A stretch of DNA of 27,729 nt from an uncultured Oscillospiraceae bacterium (GTDB taxonomy: Bacteria; Bacillota; Clostridia; Oscillospirales; Ruminococcaceae): assembly GCA_900542145.1 (NCBI GenBank), contig UQMF01000028.1, positions 1-27,729 of the forward strand, given 5' to 3'. Positions 13,683 through 22,515 of the stretch are shown here, in pieces. Below the pieces are notes generated by a model. That model was not told the origin of the DNA. It saw only the letters and a program-made list of their open reading frames with translations, and searched no databases. The translations under genes and the position numbers were made by a program. Numbering within the stretch: the stretch's first letter is position 1; each line of letters starts with the position of its first letter.

Positions 13683-15722
13683 ATGGGAAGAACAGGCGAA
13701 TACATAAATGACAGCTGGCGCTTCAGCAAGTGTGGCGCCGCCCAGCTTGGAAAGCTGGCTTCACCCGGATTTGACGACAACGGCTGGCAGGAGGTCTCAC
13801 TTCCGCACACTTGGAATTCTGCGGAATGCACTGGCACTGTGGACCCGGCGCCGGAATGCTCCGAGGGATATTATCGCGGTGCCGGATGCTATCGCAGGAA
13901 AGTGTTCCTGTCGAATGAGCAGTACCGCGGCAGGGAAGTGTTTATAGAGTTCGGCGGAGCAAATACCGTCACGGAGCTTTATATAAACGGCAGGAAAGTC
14001 GGTGGGCACGAGGGAGGATACTCCGCATTCGGGTTCAATATCACAAAGTATGTGAGAGTCGGCACGGATAATCTTTTTGTGGCGGTCGTCAGCAATGCGG
14101 CCTCAGATTACATTGCACCGATATGCGACTGCGGCGATTTCAGTAAAATGGGTGGGATTTACCGCCCGGTTCGTATCGTTTCCACAAACCGGGTGCATCT
14201 GAGTTCTTTCAACCCATGTGTTGAAGTGATGGACGGAATCGCCCGGGTAACTGCTGGATTCCGGCTGGAGAACAACGGCGCTGCGGACACCCGGGTCACT
14301 GTGAGAGCGGAGATATCCGGCGATGGAGATGAATACTCCACTCATGGGGATTTCACAGTCCTGCGCAGCGGAGTACAGTCCGGCGCGCTTGAAATTGCGA
14401 TCCCCGAACCACATTTGTGGGACGGCGTACGCGATCCATTCCTTTACACCATGAAACTGAGTGTAATTGTTGACGGTGAATGCGCTGACAGCTTGTCAAA
14501 GCAGTTCGGCGTGCGCACCTTCAGCTTTGACCGGGAAAAGGGATTCTTCCTTAATGGGAAGCCTATGCCGCTGCATGGCGTGAATTACCACCAGGACGCC
14601 CCGAAGGGCGGCTGGGCGATGAGCCAGAAGCAGCGTGAGCGTGACTACGCCATGATGAGGGATATGGGCTGCAATGCGGTCAGAATGGCGCATTATCAGC
14701 ACTGCGAGGAGGAGTATGCACTGTGCGACCGACTGGGTCTTTGCGTGTGGACCGAGATCGGTATCATCGGCAAGCTGTGCCCCGGGGAGCCTGCCGAGCC
14801 GGTGCTTTCTCCGGAATTCCGCAATAATGCGCTGAGTCAGCTCCGGGAACTTATCGACCAGACGCGCAGCCACCCGTCCGTGATAATGTACGGTATGTCC
14901 AACGAAATATACCAGATGTCAGACAGCATATGGGAGCTGTACTGCGAAATGGAAAAGATGATCAGCAGCTGCCCGGACAAACGCGCCGCAGTCTATGCGG
15001 ACGCACAGTTCTGGGGGAAATTCCGGGAACTTCCGGCAGACGCGGTGGGATACAACCGCTATTTCGGCTGGTATAAGGAAGCCGGTGATGTGGAGAAATT
15101 CGGCGAGTGGTTCGACAAGGAGCATGCGGAACAGCGCCGTCCGCTGTGCGTGTCGGAATACGGCGGCGGTGGGGCGATAACCCAGCACAAGGACAACATC
15201 GACTGGCTGACCGAGATCGATCCCAACGGCGAACGGCACTACGAGAACTACCAGTCCTGTTTGCATGAGCGGATCTGGGCGCAGCTTTCTATGAGGGACT
15301 ACCTCTGGGGGAAGTTCGTGTGGTGTATGTTTGATTTCCCCTCCGCCGGGAGGAAAGAAGGGGACACCGCCGGAATAAACGACAAAGGACTTTGCACCCG
15401 GGAGCGTATTACAAAGGACGCATACTGGTTCTATCGCTCGGTATGGAGCGATTCCAGGACCTGCCGCATAACGGAAAAGCGGTTCCGGCGGAGGGCGGCG
15501 CTGGTTCCGGTCGTGAAAGCGTATGCCAACGCGGTGCGCGTGGAGCTTTTCGTCAACGGTGAATCCCGTGGAGCCGGCAGGAACACTGACGAGCGGCTGC
15601 CGACAGTGTTCGTATGGGAGAACGTACAGCTGGAGCAGGGGAGGGAGAATTCCGTCACGATTCGGGCGGAATATTCCGATGGCTCCACCCTTGAGGATCA
15701 TGCTTCCTGGTTCGGCGAATGA
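13683..15722 (+). CDS. GH2 family glycosidase (beta-galactosidase/beta-glucuronidase type)
   Basis: 679 residues from the ATG at 13683, chosen because it follows the promoter and CAGGAGAG; the frame open to 13485 would overlap the tmRNA promoter. There is no signal peptide, so the enzyme is cytoplasmic. The N-terminal jelly-roll sugar-binding domain (about 1-165) contains EGYYRGAGCYRRKV and NGRKVGGHEGGYSAF. An Ig-like domain (about 170-275) and a TIM-barrel (about 280-590) follow. The barrel carries FLNGKPMPLHGVNYHQD, MAHYQHCEEEYALCDRLGL, acid/base E408 in MYGMSNEI and nucleophile E492 in VSEYGGGG. A C-terminal beta domain ends the protein. It would hydrolyse beta-linked disaccharides or glucuronides brought in by a transporter. 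The truncated substrate-binding gene downstream suggests a former glycan-use locus. The sugar cannot be deduced from sequence alone. Confidence 0.88.
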   Translation: MGRTGEYINDSWRFSKCGAAQLGKLASPGFDDNGWQEVSLPHTWNSAECTGTVDPAPECSEGYYRGAGCYRRKVFLSNEQYRGREVFIEFGGANTVTELYINGRKVGGHEGGYSAFGFNITKYVRVGTDNLFVAVVSNAASDYIAPICDCGDFSKMGGIYRPVRIVSTNRVHLSSFNPCVEVMDGIARVTAGFRLENNGAADTRVTVRAEISGDGDEYSTHGDFTVLRSGVQSGALEIAIPEPHLWDGVRDPFLYTMKLSVIVDGECADSLSKQFGVRTFSFDREKGFFLNGKPMPLHGVNYHQDAPKGGWAMSQKQRERDYAMMRDMGCNAVRMAHYQHCEEEYALCDRLGLCVWTEIGIIGKLCPGEPAEPVLSPEFRNNALSQLRELIDQTRSHPSVIMYGMSNEIYQMSDSIWELYCEMEKMISSCPDKRAAVYADAQFWGKFRELPADAVGYNRYFGWYKEAGDVEKFGEWFDKEHAEQRRPLCVSEYGGGGAITQHKDNIDWLTEIDPNGERHYENYQSCLHERIWAQLSMRDYLWGKFVWCMFDFPSAGRKEGDTAGINDKGLCTRERITKDAYWFYRSVWSDSRTCRITEKRFRRRAALVPVVKAYANAVRVELFVNGESRGAGRNTDERLPTVFVWENVQLEQGRENSVTIRAEYSDGSTLEDHASWFGE

Positions 15723-15741
15723 GCCTGCAATAAAATTACAG

Positions 15742-15773
15742 AATGCCATGTGTGATAATTTGCACATGGCATT
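15742..15773 (+). terminator. Intrinsic terminator of the GH2 gene
   Basis: Perfect 11-bp stem AATGCCATGTG / CACATGGCATT with a 10-base loop, followed by TTCGCTTTATTG. It begins 20 bases beyond the stop codon. Confidence 0.85.
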
Positions 15774-15812
15774 TTCGCTTTATTGTCAGATTTAATTTCC
15801 TAAAGTTACAGG

Positions 15813-15830
15813 TTTACTTAAATGAGTAAA
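15813..15830. promoter_or_regulatory. Short palindrome in the GH2-SBP intergenic region
   Basis: TTTACT / AGTAAA with a 6-base centre in the 326-base gap 15723-16048. It lies about 90 bases upstream of the promoter at 15921, so a regulatory role is possible but unsupported. Apart from this, the terminator and the promoter, I see nothing else in the gap except a TTGAG/CTCAA mini-hairpin in the leader. Confidence 0.25.
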
Positions 15831-15920
15831 TAAAAAACAAATAGTTGCGCGCAGTAGTGCAAAGTGCACAATACTTTTTGGAGTTTCATATTTGGAATTA
15901 ACGAAGTTGCGATTCGGGTG

Positions 15921-15948
15921 TTGACTTTAGCTAAATATGTGTTAAAAT
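15921..15948 (+). promoter_or_regulatory. Promoter of the substrate-binding lipoprotein remnant
   Basis: TTGACT (15921-15926), 16-base spacer, TAAAAT (15943-15948); a leader of about 95 bases precedes the ATG. Confidence 0.65.
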
Positions 15949-16048
15949 TGCCTTGCAATAAGGTGATAAGTAATTGAGATTCACTCAAAAGAAACTAATT
16001 GCGAAATTCACCTAAATTACTCAATACACAAAGCGTGGAGGCAATACA

Positions 16049-16558
16049 ATGAAATTCAAGAAGATCATGGCAGGAATTCTTGCCGCAGGCACAGCGCTCA
16101 GCACGGCAGCATGCAGCTCCGACAATGACGGTTCTGGCGCAGCTTCTGACGGAAATCAGTCCGGAGCAAGCAGCAGCGCAGACTCCGGAAACACAAGCAC
16201 CTACAACACCAACACTGCCGGTCTGACCCTCAAGGTCCTCACACACCGCACGGACCGTTTTGAGGACGGCTCCCTCGCAGAGATGACCAAGGCTTTCGAG
16301 GAGGCAAACAACTGCAAGGTTGAGTATCAGGGATTCACTGACTACGCTTCCGATGTATCCACGATGATGAGCACCACTGATTACGGCGATGTGCTGATGA
16401 TCCCGGACACGGTACAGCAACCTTGTGACCGGCTCTGTGAAGGAGTAAACAAGCTACCCACCATTTCCTATACCTATACACGGCGCCGCCCCCTGCTTCC
16501 CAGCAGAGGGCGGTGTTGTGATTTATCGGGATTCCGCAGGGTCGGGACGCGAACATAG
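16049..16558 (+). pseudogene. Truncated ABC-transporter substrate-binding lipoprotein
   Basis: The first about 123 codons encode a typical sugar-type extracellular solute-binding protein. There is a signal peptide with TAAC (C22) as lipoprotein site, a Ser/Gly/Asn-rich linker, then LTLKVLTHRTDRFEDGSLAE and SDVSTMMSTTDYGDVLMIPD. After about 16415 the reading turns into unrelated Cys/Arg-rich sequence and overlaps the neighbouring operon's terminator and 3' end. Full-length relatives are about 400-500 residues. A second frame beginning near 16422 reads LVTGSVKE and a stop at 16446-16448, which could be the genuine C-terminus left after an internal deletion; this is speculative. GGAGG and a promoter are intact, so a useless lipopeptide may still be made. 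Permease genes are missing. Confidence 0.7.
16486..16513. terminator. Strong GC-rich hairpin between convergent units
   Basis: CCGCCCCCTGCT / AGCAGAGGGCGG with a 4-base loop and one mismatch. There is no good T-run on either side; it probably stops both the SBP remnant and the kinase operon inefficiently. Confidence 0.5.
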
Positions 16559-18220
16559 TATTCCGGCGAACACTGCCGCCAGGGGAGAATACACCGGCGA
16601 GATGTCGTTGGCGAATCCCATTATCAATGCGGCGATTACCGCCGCGAAGGCCCCGGACAGAACTCCACAGCGGACGGAGGATACTGCGCCGCGCCGGAGC
16701 GTGATTACCGCCAGCGCCAGGAAAATCAGCAGCGCCGGGATCCCACAGGACACCGCCAGTCCCAGATACATGCTGTGCGGCTTGTCGGTGAGCAGGTTCG
16801 CGCTGCCGTGGGTATTCAGTGCTCCCACGATGTCGTTCTGCGGATAATGGAAGCAGAACTCCCCGGTGCCTGTTCCGATAAGAAAGCAATTCTTCAGCGC
16901 CGGGAGCGTATTCAGCCATATGTAGCCGCGTCCGGTGAACGCGCCGTAATACTCCGACAGCTCCGGGAATGCGCTCTGCTCCAGCGGCTGGATATAGCCG
17001 TTAAGCCCGACGTAGCCGAGTTCGTTTTTCATTACCGCGAAACGCAGTACGTCGGTGTATCCAAGGTCAAGCGACAGGATATCTCCGCTGCGCTGCGCGT
17101 GGACTCCGGCGATGTCGGCGGAATCCTCCGGGGCGGCTAACAGCGCGGTTTCTCCGGCGGAATCCGCCAGGGTGACGGCGCCGCTGTCGGCAGTCAGCAC
17201 CAGCTCCGTATCGGAATTACGCAGCCGCAGCGTGCCGCCGGAAAGCTCCGCGGAGGTGAGTCCCCAGCTGTTTTCCGGGGAATAGGATACGCTGTTGCCG
17301 GCGGAGGCGGTGAGTATTCCGGGGTGTGCGATGAGCAGCACCGCCGCCGGAACTGCCGCCGCGGCAATAAGGGCGGATTTCTTCCAGTCCGGTCTGCTGC
17401 CGCGGAATACCCGGACGGTCAGCAGGATAACCAGCGTGGTGGTCCCGGCGAGAAGTCCGTAGAACGCGGCGCTGGACATGGACGACAGCGCAGTACACAG
17501 CGCCGCCCCGGCGGACAGTGCCTGCGCGATGGAATACCACCGGCGCGGCTCGGTTAGCGCGGAGTGCAGCAGGAACGGGAACAGCAGCGCGCAGAACTCG
17601 CCGCAGGAGGTGCTGCTGCCGAACAGGAGCATAGTCCCGGCGCTTTCGGCGGCTCCCCAGAGGATCCCGGCGAGGTGTCCGGAGAGCTTCTCGAAAAGCA
17701 GCATTCCGCCGCAGAGAAGTCCTGCCGCCGTGGCTCCGGCGGTGATGTACTTCAGGTTTTCCGGGGAGGACATTCCCTCGTATGCCGCGAGGAAGAGCGC
17801 GGCTAGACCGATAAACGCGGCGATTCCGGTGCTTTCCGAGGCGATTCCCCAGAAGCTTATTTCCGGGTGGAGGGAGAATATCCCGGAGAGGACTGCGGTC
17901 AGAAGTATCAGCCCGGTGCCTGCCATCAGCGGCAGCGCGTGACGGCTCAGCAGCGGCGAGCGCCGGGGTTTATCCGGGAATATACGTTCGCCGAGCCAGA
18001 ACAGGACCAGCGCCGCCCCTGCCGCAAACAGCAGTATCTCACGGCTGCGCACGCAGAGGTCGGTTATTGCTCCGCCGAGGTTCGGCACATACACGGATTC
18101 CGCTTCGGTCAGGGTTATCGTCACCGGGAATCCGGTCAGCGGCCAGAGGGCAGTAAGGACCCCGATGAATATCATCGGCAGCCTTGTGTAGCCTTGCTTT
18201 TTCAGTTGCTTCTGTTTCAT
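16523..18220 (-). CDS. O-antigen ligase/Wzy_C-like polytopic membrane protein
   Basis: 565 residues from the ATG at 18220, selected by AGGAGACCCCG; the longer frame reads back into the preceding gene. About 12 hydrophobic segments span the protein. A beta-rich extracytoplasmic loop (about 305-430) contains SGGTLRLRNSDTELVL. The family signature is near residues 430-500: FLIGTGTGEFCFHYPQND and DKPHSMYLGLAVSCGIPALL, with the conserved His of WaaL/Wzy-type enzymes. Known relatives transfer lipid-linked glycans to acceptors or polymerise them outside the membrane. It starts 13 bases after the PBP gene and is the last gene of the kinase operon. A role in attaching or polymerising a wall glycan is inferred. 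The acceptor (peptidoglycan, protein or lipid) is unknown. Confidence 0.75.
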   Translation of the reverse strand: MKQKQLKKQGYTRLPMIFIGVLTALWPLTGFPVTITLTEAESVYVPNLGGAITDLCVRSREILLFAAGAALVLFWLGERIFPDKPRRSPLLSRHALPLMAGTGLILLTAVLSGIFSLHPEISFWGIASESTGIAAFIGLAALFLAAYEGMSSPENLKYITAGATAAGLLCGGMLLFEKLSGHLAGILWGAAESAGTMLLFGSSTSCGEFCALLFPFLLHSALTEPRRWYSIAQALSAGAALCTALSSMSSAAFYGLLAGTTTLVILLTVRVFRGSRPDWKKSALIAAAAVPAAVLLIAHPGILTASAGNSVSYSPENSWGLTSAELSGGTLRLRNSDTELVLTADSGAVTLADSAGETALLAAPEDSADIAGVHAQRSGDILSLDLGYTDVLRFAVMKNELGYVGLNGYIQPLEQSAFPELSEYYGAFTGRGYIWLNTLPALKNCFLIGTGTGEFCFHYPQNDIVGALNTHGSANLLTDKPHSMYLGLAVSCGIPALLIFLALAVITLRRGAVSSVRCGVLSGAFAAVIAALIMGFANDISPVYSPLAAVFAGILCSRPDPAESR

Positions 18221-18233
18221 CGGGGTCTCCTGT

Positions 18234-20003
18234 TCAGTTGTGCAGGCTGCATTCCGCCGGGAGAGTTCCGGGGGCAAACCAGCCGGTTTCGGTTTCGGTG
18301 CAGCCGAGGGTCGCGATTCCGCCGCTGACCCGGCATACTTCCGCGCTCACGGTATCGCCGCAGGGAGTGAAGCTGGGATTTTTGTTTGTGATGGCGGACA
18401 TCACATTGCTCCACACTTTGGACGACGAGGGGTAGGTTCCGGCGCTTTTCAGCAGATTCTGGTCGTCGCTGCCTATCCAGAGGGCGGCGCACATGTCCGG
18501 AGTTCCGCCGGCGAACCACTGGTCCGTCACTACCTCAGAGATGTTGTCCCGGGTGCCGGTTTTTCCTATGACCTCAATGCCGTCGATGGAAGCGTAGCGT
18601 CCCAGTCCGTCTTCCATCTGGACGTTTGAACGCAGCATTCGGTTCATTATCCAGGCGGTATTCTCGGATACCACCCGGACGGGTTCGGAGGAGTATGAAT
18701 ACAGCGTTTCGCCGTCTGCACCGACAATACTTTTAATGTAATGCGGCGGAGTGTAGCTGCCGCCGTTGCCGAAAATCTGGTACGCCGCCGCCATATCCTT
18801 CGGGGTCACGCCGTATACGAGGTATCCCATGCCCATGCCGATGGGAACCTTGTCGCTGTCGATCAGCGTGGAGAATCCCAGGTTTATCAGCTGGTCAAAA
18901 CAGCGGTCGCCGCCCAGTACTTTTTCGAGATACACCGCGCAGGTGTTCTTGGACTGCCGGAGCGCATAGGAGGTCATGACCTCCTCTTCAAACTTCCCGT
19001 CGTAGTTCTGCGGCCAGTTCTTTGCGTCCGGCATGTCCGGGAGGAATCCAGCCCAGGTGGTCACGCCGTCCTCGATCGCCGTGGAATACACGCTCAGCGG
19101 CTTTATGGAGGAGCCGGGGGAGCGCGGCACAGTGCACCGGTCCGCGGTCGTCCCGTCGGAGGCTCCGCCGGAGCAGCCGAGCACCGCGCCGGAATAGTCG
19201 CTGATCTGCATTGCAAGCTGAAAATGCGACATCGCCGGGTTGTCCGTTATCTGCTGGTCCAGGACGGACTGCACCTCGATATCCATGGTGGAGTTCACGA
19301 TAAGTCCGCCGCCGTAGATGAGATCAGTCTGCTCCTCCGCAGAATACCCCAGGTCGTCTAGGATTCCGTAAAGCTCGTCCAGAAGCTGCGCGTAGTAGCT
19401 CCCGGCAGGGGTGCGGACTTCCTGGGCGGAAAACTCCGCGTCCGGGAATTCTTCGGCAAGCTGCTGCTTCGTCATTTCCTTCAGCTTTTCGGAAGAGCAT
19501 ATCTGCGCGAGGATCTCCGCTTCGTCTGCCGAGAGGGCGTCCGGCTTCTTCCCGAAGTAGAAGGAAGCCGCATTGTCCGCGCCGTAAATCCCATTGCCGA
19601 AATATGCGGCGGAGCAGTAAAGCTCCATCAGCTCCTCGTCGGAGCGGTCGGATTCCAGCGCCTTGGTCCGGGCGATGAGTTCCGTCTGCCCGGCGCCGGG
19701 GTACAGCTCCAGGACGGTGCGCTCCGTGACGGAGTGCTGCCCGAGTACGCTGGACACGGGGTCCATGCGGAGCTTCCCTCCACAGATCAGCCCGAGATTT
19801 TCCCGGCTGATGGAAAGTCCCGTGCGCAGCCTGCTGAGGGAATACACCGGCTCGCCCTGGGCGCAGATCAAAGTTCCGGCAGGGGCGCTGAATTCGCCGG
19901 ACGCGATGGAATAATACACGCCGGTGCTGATACCAAGCGCGGCGGCGCAAAGCACCGCCGCCGAGGAGATCGCGATAAGCGCGATCTTTACAGGTTTTTT
20001 CAC
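18234..20003 (-). CDS. Class A-type penicillin-binding protein with degenerate glycosyltransferase domain
   Basis: 589 residues, GTG start whose last bases overlap the stop of the upstream gene (GTGA). A single N-terminal membrane anchor spans about 7-32. The transpeptidase domain (about 250-540) has all three motifs: S298-S-I-K301, S351-K-N353 and K481-T-G483, so D,D-transpeptidase activity is expected. Between anchor and transpeptidase (about 60-240) only part of a GT51 domain is recognisable (YCSAAYFGNGIYGADNAASF and ALSADEAEILAQ). The catalytic EDxxFxxH motif and the GGSTITQQ region are missing or replaced by ENLGLICGGKLRMDPVSSVL. The polymerase half is therefore probably inactive. The protein would crosslink peptidoglycan outside the membrane, presumably with help from another glycosyltransferase, possibly the Wzy-like partner encoded next. 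Confidence 0.85.
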   Translation of the reverse strand: MKKPVKIALIAISSAAVLCAAALGISTGVYYSIASGEFSAPAGTLICAQGEPVYSLSRLRTGLSISRENLGLICGGKLRMDPVSSVLGQHSVTERTVLELYPGAGQTELIARTKALESDRSDEELMELYCSAAYFGNGIYGADNAASFYFGKKPDALSADEAEILAQICSSEKLKEMTKQQLAEEFPDAEFSAQEVRTPAGSYYAQLLDELYGILDDLGYSAEEQTDLIYGGGLIVNSTMDIEVQSVLDQQITDNPAMSHFQLAMQISDYSGAVLGCSGGASDGTTADRCTVPRSPGSSIKPLSVYSTAIEDGVTTWAGFLPDMPDAKNWPQNYDGKFEEEVMTSYALRQSKNTCAVYLEKVLGGDRCFDQLINLGFSTLIDSDKVPIGMGMGYLVYGVTPKDMAAAYQIFGNGGSYTPPHYIKSIVGADGETLYSYSSEPVRVVSENTAWIMNRMLRSNVQMEDGLGRYASIDGIEVIGKTGTRDNISEVVTDQWFAGGTPDMCAALWIGSDDQNLLKSAGTYPSSSKVWSNVMSAITNKNPSFTPCGDTVSAEVCRVSGGIATLGCTETETGWFAPGTLPAECSLHN

Positions 20004-22489
20004 TCTTTCACCGCCCTGACGATGGAGTATTTGCCGCCGGAGAGAATAGAGAAATAGCCGTCGCTGAGCGCTTCCGCGGATTCGCAGGGGAATTCCTCGG
20101 AAACGGTGCGTGAATTCTCGTCCACGAATACGCCGTTGCCGCCGGTGCAGGCTATCGCTACTCCGCCGCTGAACTTCGTCGCCTGCTTGTAGCTGTTGAG
20201 CACCTTGAAATTGCTGTCGAGGTACATGCTGCCGCTGGAGGTTTCAGCTACCCACACGGAGTTGTCCGCGAGGGTGATATCCTTGTACCAGTCGCTGAGC
20301 TGCGTCCAGGAGGAAATGCTCTGTGCGGCGGTTTCGTACTCCGAATTGTACCACTCCGGCTTGTAGACCGCGTACTCTGCGCTGGCAACCACTCCGTCGG
20401 TGGTGGAGCGGCAGATGAGAACATGGTCACTGTCAAACACCTTTGCAATGCTCATGTCGGTATCAGCCGGTCCGCAGCCGCTGAACTTCGAGGAGCTTCC
20501 GGTGGTCTTTACCAGTTGGAGCATATCGCCGGAATTGATGGCGCTTATCTTGGTGCTTCCGTCGTCATAGACCGGGAACGCCGCACCGGTTTCCGCAGTC
20601 ACAGGGTACTCCTCAAATGAAACATTTGAGCCGCTGAGGTCCAGCTTGTAGGTGTAGCAGATGGCGTTGTTGTCGCCGTTCTTCTCGTGCAGCTCGGTGA
20701 ACGTGAAGTATATCTCGCCGTTAAACACGCTGCACCCGGTGGTCATGACGGAATTCGTTGTGTAGCCGCTGCTTCTGCTCTTGAAACCGCTGCGGAGGAA
20801 CTCCGGAACGCTGCTGATATCGGAAATGAATTCCGCAGGAAGCGTGCAGAGAGTCTTGCCGTCAATGCCGGATATGCGGTATCCGCCGTAATCCTGCACG
20901 ACTACCACAGGGTCGGAGCTGCTTCCCCACCACACGTTGAAGCAGGGCGGAATGTTCATGACCTTGTCGCCGCTGCGGTCTATTATCCATGAAATGTGGC
21001 TGGTGGAATAGCTGCGCTTTCCGTCCCAGGTGGTGCTGACGAAGGCGTACTGCTCATCGCTGCCGAAGAACGGGGAGATGTATGAATAGAGGTAGTTGTT
21101 GCTTTCGCCGGATACGGTGGAAAGGCGGTATCTGCCGTTGTAATCCACGGCGAATATGTCGGAGCCGCTGCCCTGGAATCCGCCGGTGATGTCGCTGTAG
21201 TGTCCGGTAGCGTCCGGGTATTCCGCCACGGTTACCATGCCGTAGGTCGCGCCTGCCGGTTCTGCTATTACTTCGGAGGTGGCTTCCTCACTTCCGGAAT
21301 CGGAGGTGCTGCCGAGGAGCTCGTCGAGCATTTTCTTTATCTCGGGGTCGCCGGTGATGTCGTAGCCGTCCTGCAAATACTGGATAGCAACATCTTCCTT
21401 GCCCAGACCGATGTAAGCCTTTGCAATGCCGATGTAGGCTTCTACGCAGGTGTTGTCAAGGTTTATCGCCTTTTCGAACTCGATTATCGCCTTGTCGTAT
21501 TCGCCGTCTTCCAGGTACTTGTTACCGAGTTCCACGAGCTTGTCTGCGCTGTCGCGGCTGGAGAGGAACCACGCGGTCCCGGCTCCGGCGGCGCCTAATC
21601 CTACCACCGCCGCCGCGCCTATGATTATAAACTTCTTGCGGTTCTTGAATCCCCTGGGCTTTTTGGAATCATCGGCAGGTGCCGGGATTTCCGCTTCTGC
21701 GTCCGGATTTATGGGCGCGCCGTTGGCGTCAGTCCTGCCGCGGTTGGTCACGGCCACGGTCTTGTCCCAGTCCTTTTCATCGGCGCTTTCCGCTGCGTTG
21801 GATTCCGGCGCGGTTTCCTTGGGGAGCGGCTGGGGAACTGCTGATTTGGCGGGGTTCTGCTTTACCGGGGTGGTCTGCTGACCGGCAGGGGCTTCCTTTA
21901 CGGGAGGTACAGGATCCGGAGCGGCAGGAGCGCTATTCTGCGGAGCAGGATTTACAGGAGCGGTCTGCTGGTTCCCGGGAATGCTCTGCACGGGAGGTAC
22001 AGGAGCCGGTGGAACCGGGGCGTAACTCTGCTGCACGGGATTTACCGGGGCAGTCTGCCGGGGGAACTGCTGATTCCCGGGAGCGCCCTGCACGGGAGGT
22101 ACAGGAGCCGGTGGAACCGGGGCGTAACCCTGCTGCACGGGATTTACCGGAGCGGCCTGCTGTGTGAACTGCTGATTACCGTTGAACGTCGGCATGGGAG
22201 GAACCGGAGGTACCGGGGGAACAGAGGGCACGGGCGGCACCGGAGGAACCGGTGCGTATCCTCCCTGAAACTGGTTCATCTGACCGACCTGGGCATGGTA
22301 GGGCGCCGCCTGCCCGGAATACACGGGGATATTCTGGGGCGCCTGGGAATACTGCGGAACGCCGGTGCCAACGGGAGCGGCTCCGGAAACGGGAGCGGTC
22401 GCGCTCTGGACATCGTCTGTCTTTGCACCGCAGAATCCGCAGAATTTAACGCCGTCAATTATTTCTTTACCGCAATTGCTGCAAAACAT
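20000..22489 (-). CDS. Zinc-ribbon, Pro-rich, TM, TPR and beta-rich multidomain protein
   Basis: 829 residues. A cytoplasmic zinc ribbon (C3-x2-C6, C17-x2-C20) is followed by a long Pro/Gln/Val-rich linker (about 40-235) with two nearly identical 34-residue repeats. A short charged stretch with DKTVAVTNRG (about 242-251) comes next, then a single TM helix (about 287-311). Extracytoplasmically there are two TPR-like repeats (313-390, LGNKYLEDGEYDKAIIEFEK) and a 400-residue beta-rich region. The end of that region (ATKFSGGVAIACTGGNGVFV) resembles WG/propeller repeats. GAGGAAATTTAT precedes the ATG. Zinc-ribbon plus TM proteins often act as scaffolds or sensors. The Thr-rich juxtamembrane site is a conceivable target of the kinase encoded in the operon (inference). 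Overall function unknown. Confidence 0.8.
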   Translation of the reverse strand: MFCSNCGKEIIDGVKFCGFCGAKTDDVQSATAPVSGAAPVGTGVPQYSQAPQNIPVYSGQAAPYHAQVGQMNQFQGGYAPVPPVPPVPSVPPVPPVPPMPTFNGNQQFTQQAAPVNPVQQGYAPVPPAPVPPVQGAPGNQQFPRQTAPVNPVQQSYAPVPPAPVPPVQSIPGNQQTAPVNPAPQNSAPAAPDPVPPVKEAPAGQQTTPVKQNPAKSAVPQPLPKETAPESNAAESADEKDWDKTVAVTNRGRTDANGAPINPDAEAEIPAPADDSKKPRGFKNRKKFIIIGAAAVVGLGAAGAGTAWFLSSRDSADKLVELGNKYLEDGEYDKAIIEFEKAINLDNTCVEAYIGIAKAYIGLGKEDVAIQYLQDGYDITGDPEIKKMLDELLGSTSDSGSEEATSEVIAEPAGATYGMVTVAEYPDATGHYSDITGGFQGSGSDIFAVDYNGRYRLSTVSGESNNYLYSYISPFFGSDEQYAFVSTTWDGKRSYSTSHISWIIDRSGDKVMNIPPCFNVWWGSSSDPVVVVQDYGGYRISGIDGKTLCTLPAEFISDISSVPEFLRSGFKSRSSGYTTNSVMTTGCSVFNGEIYFTFTELHEKNGDNNAICYTYKLDLSGSNVSFEEYPVTAETGAAFPVYDDGSTKISAINSGDMLQLVKTTGSSSKFSGCGPADTDMSIAKVFDSDHVLICRSTTDGVVASAEYAVYKPEWYNSEYETAAQSISSWTQLSDWYKDITLADNSVWVAETSSGSMYLDSNFKVLNSYKQATKFSGGVAIACTGGNGVFVDENSRTVSEEFPCESAEALSDGYFSILSGGKYSIVRAVKE
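21967..22170 (-). repeat. 102-bp tandem repeat (two copies) in the Pro-rich linker
   Basis: Copies at 21967-22068 and 22069-22170 are in register and differ at few positions; a degenerate third copy lies to the left. Each encodes one 34-residue unit containing TAPVNPVQQ, YAPVPPAPVPPVQ and PGNQQF. The number of units may vary between strains. Confidence 0.8.
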
Positions 22490-22515
22490 ATATAAATTTC
22501 CTCACTTTTCCGACG

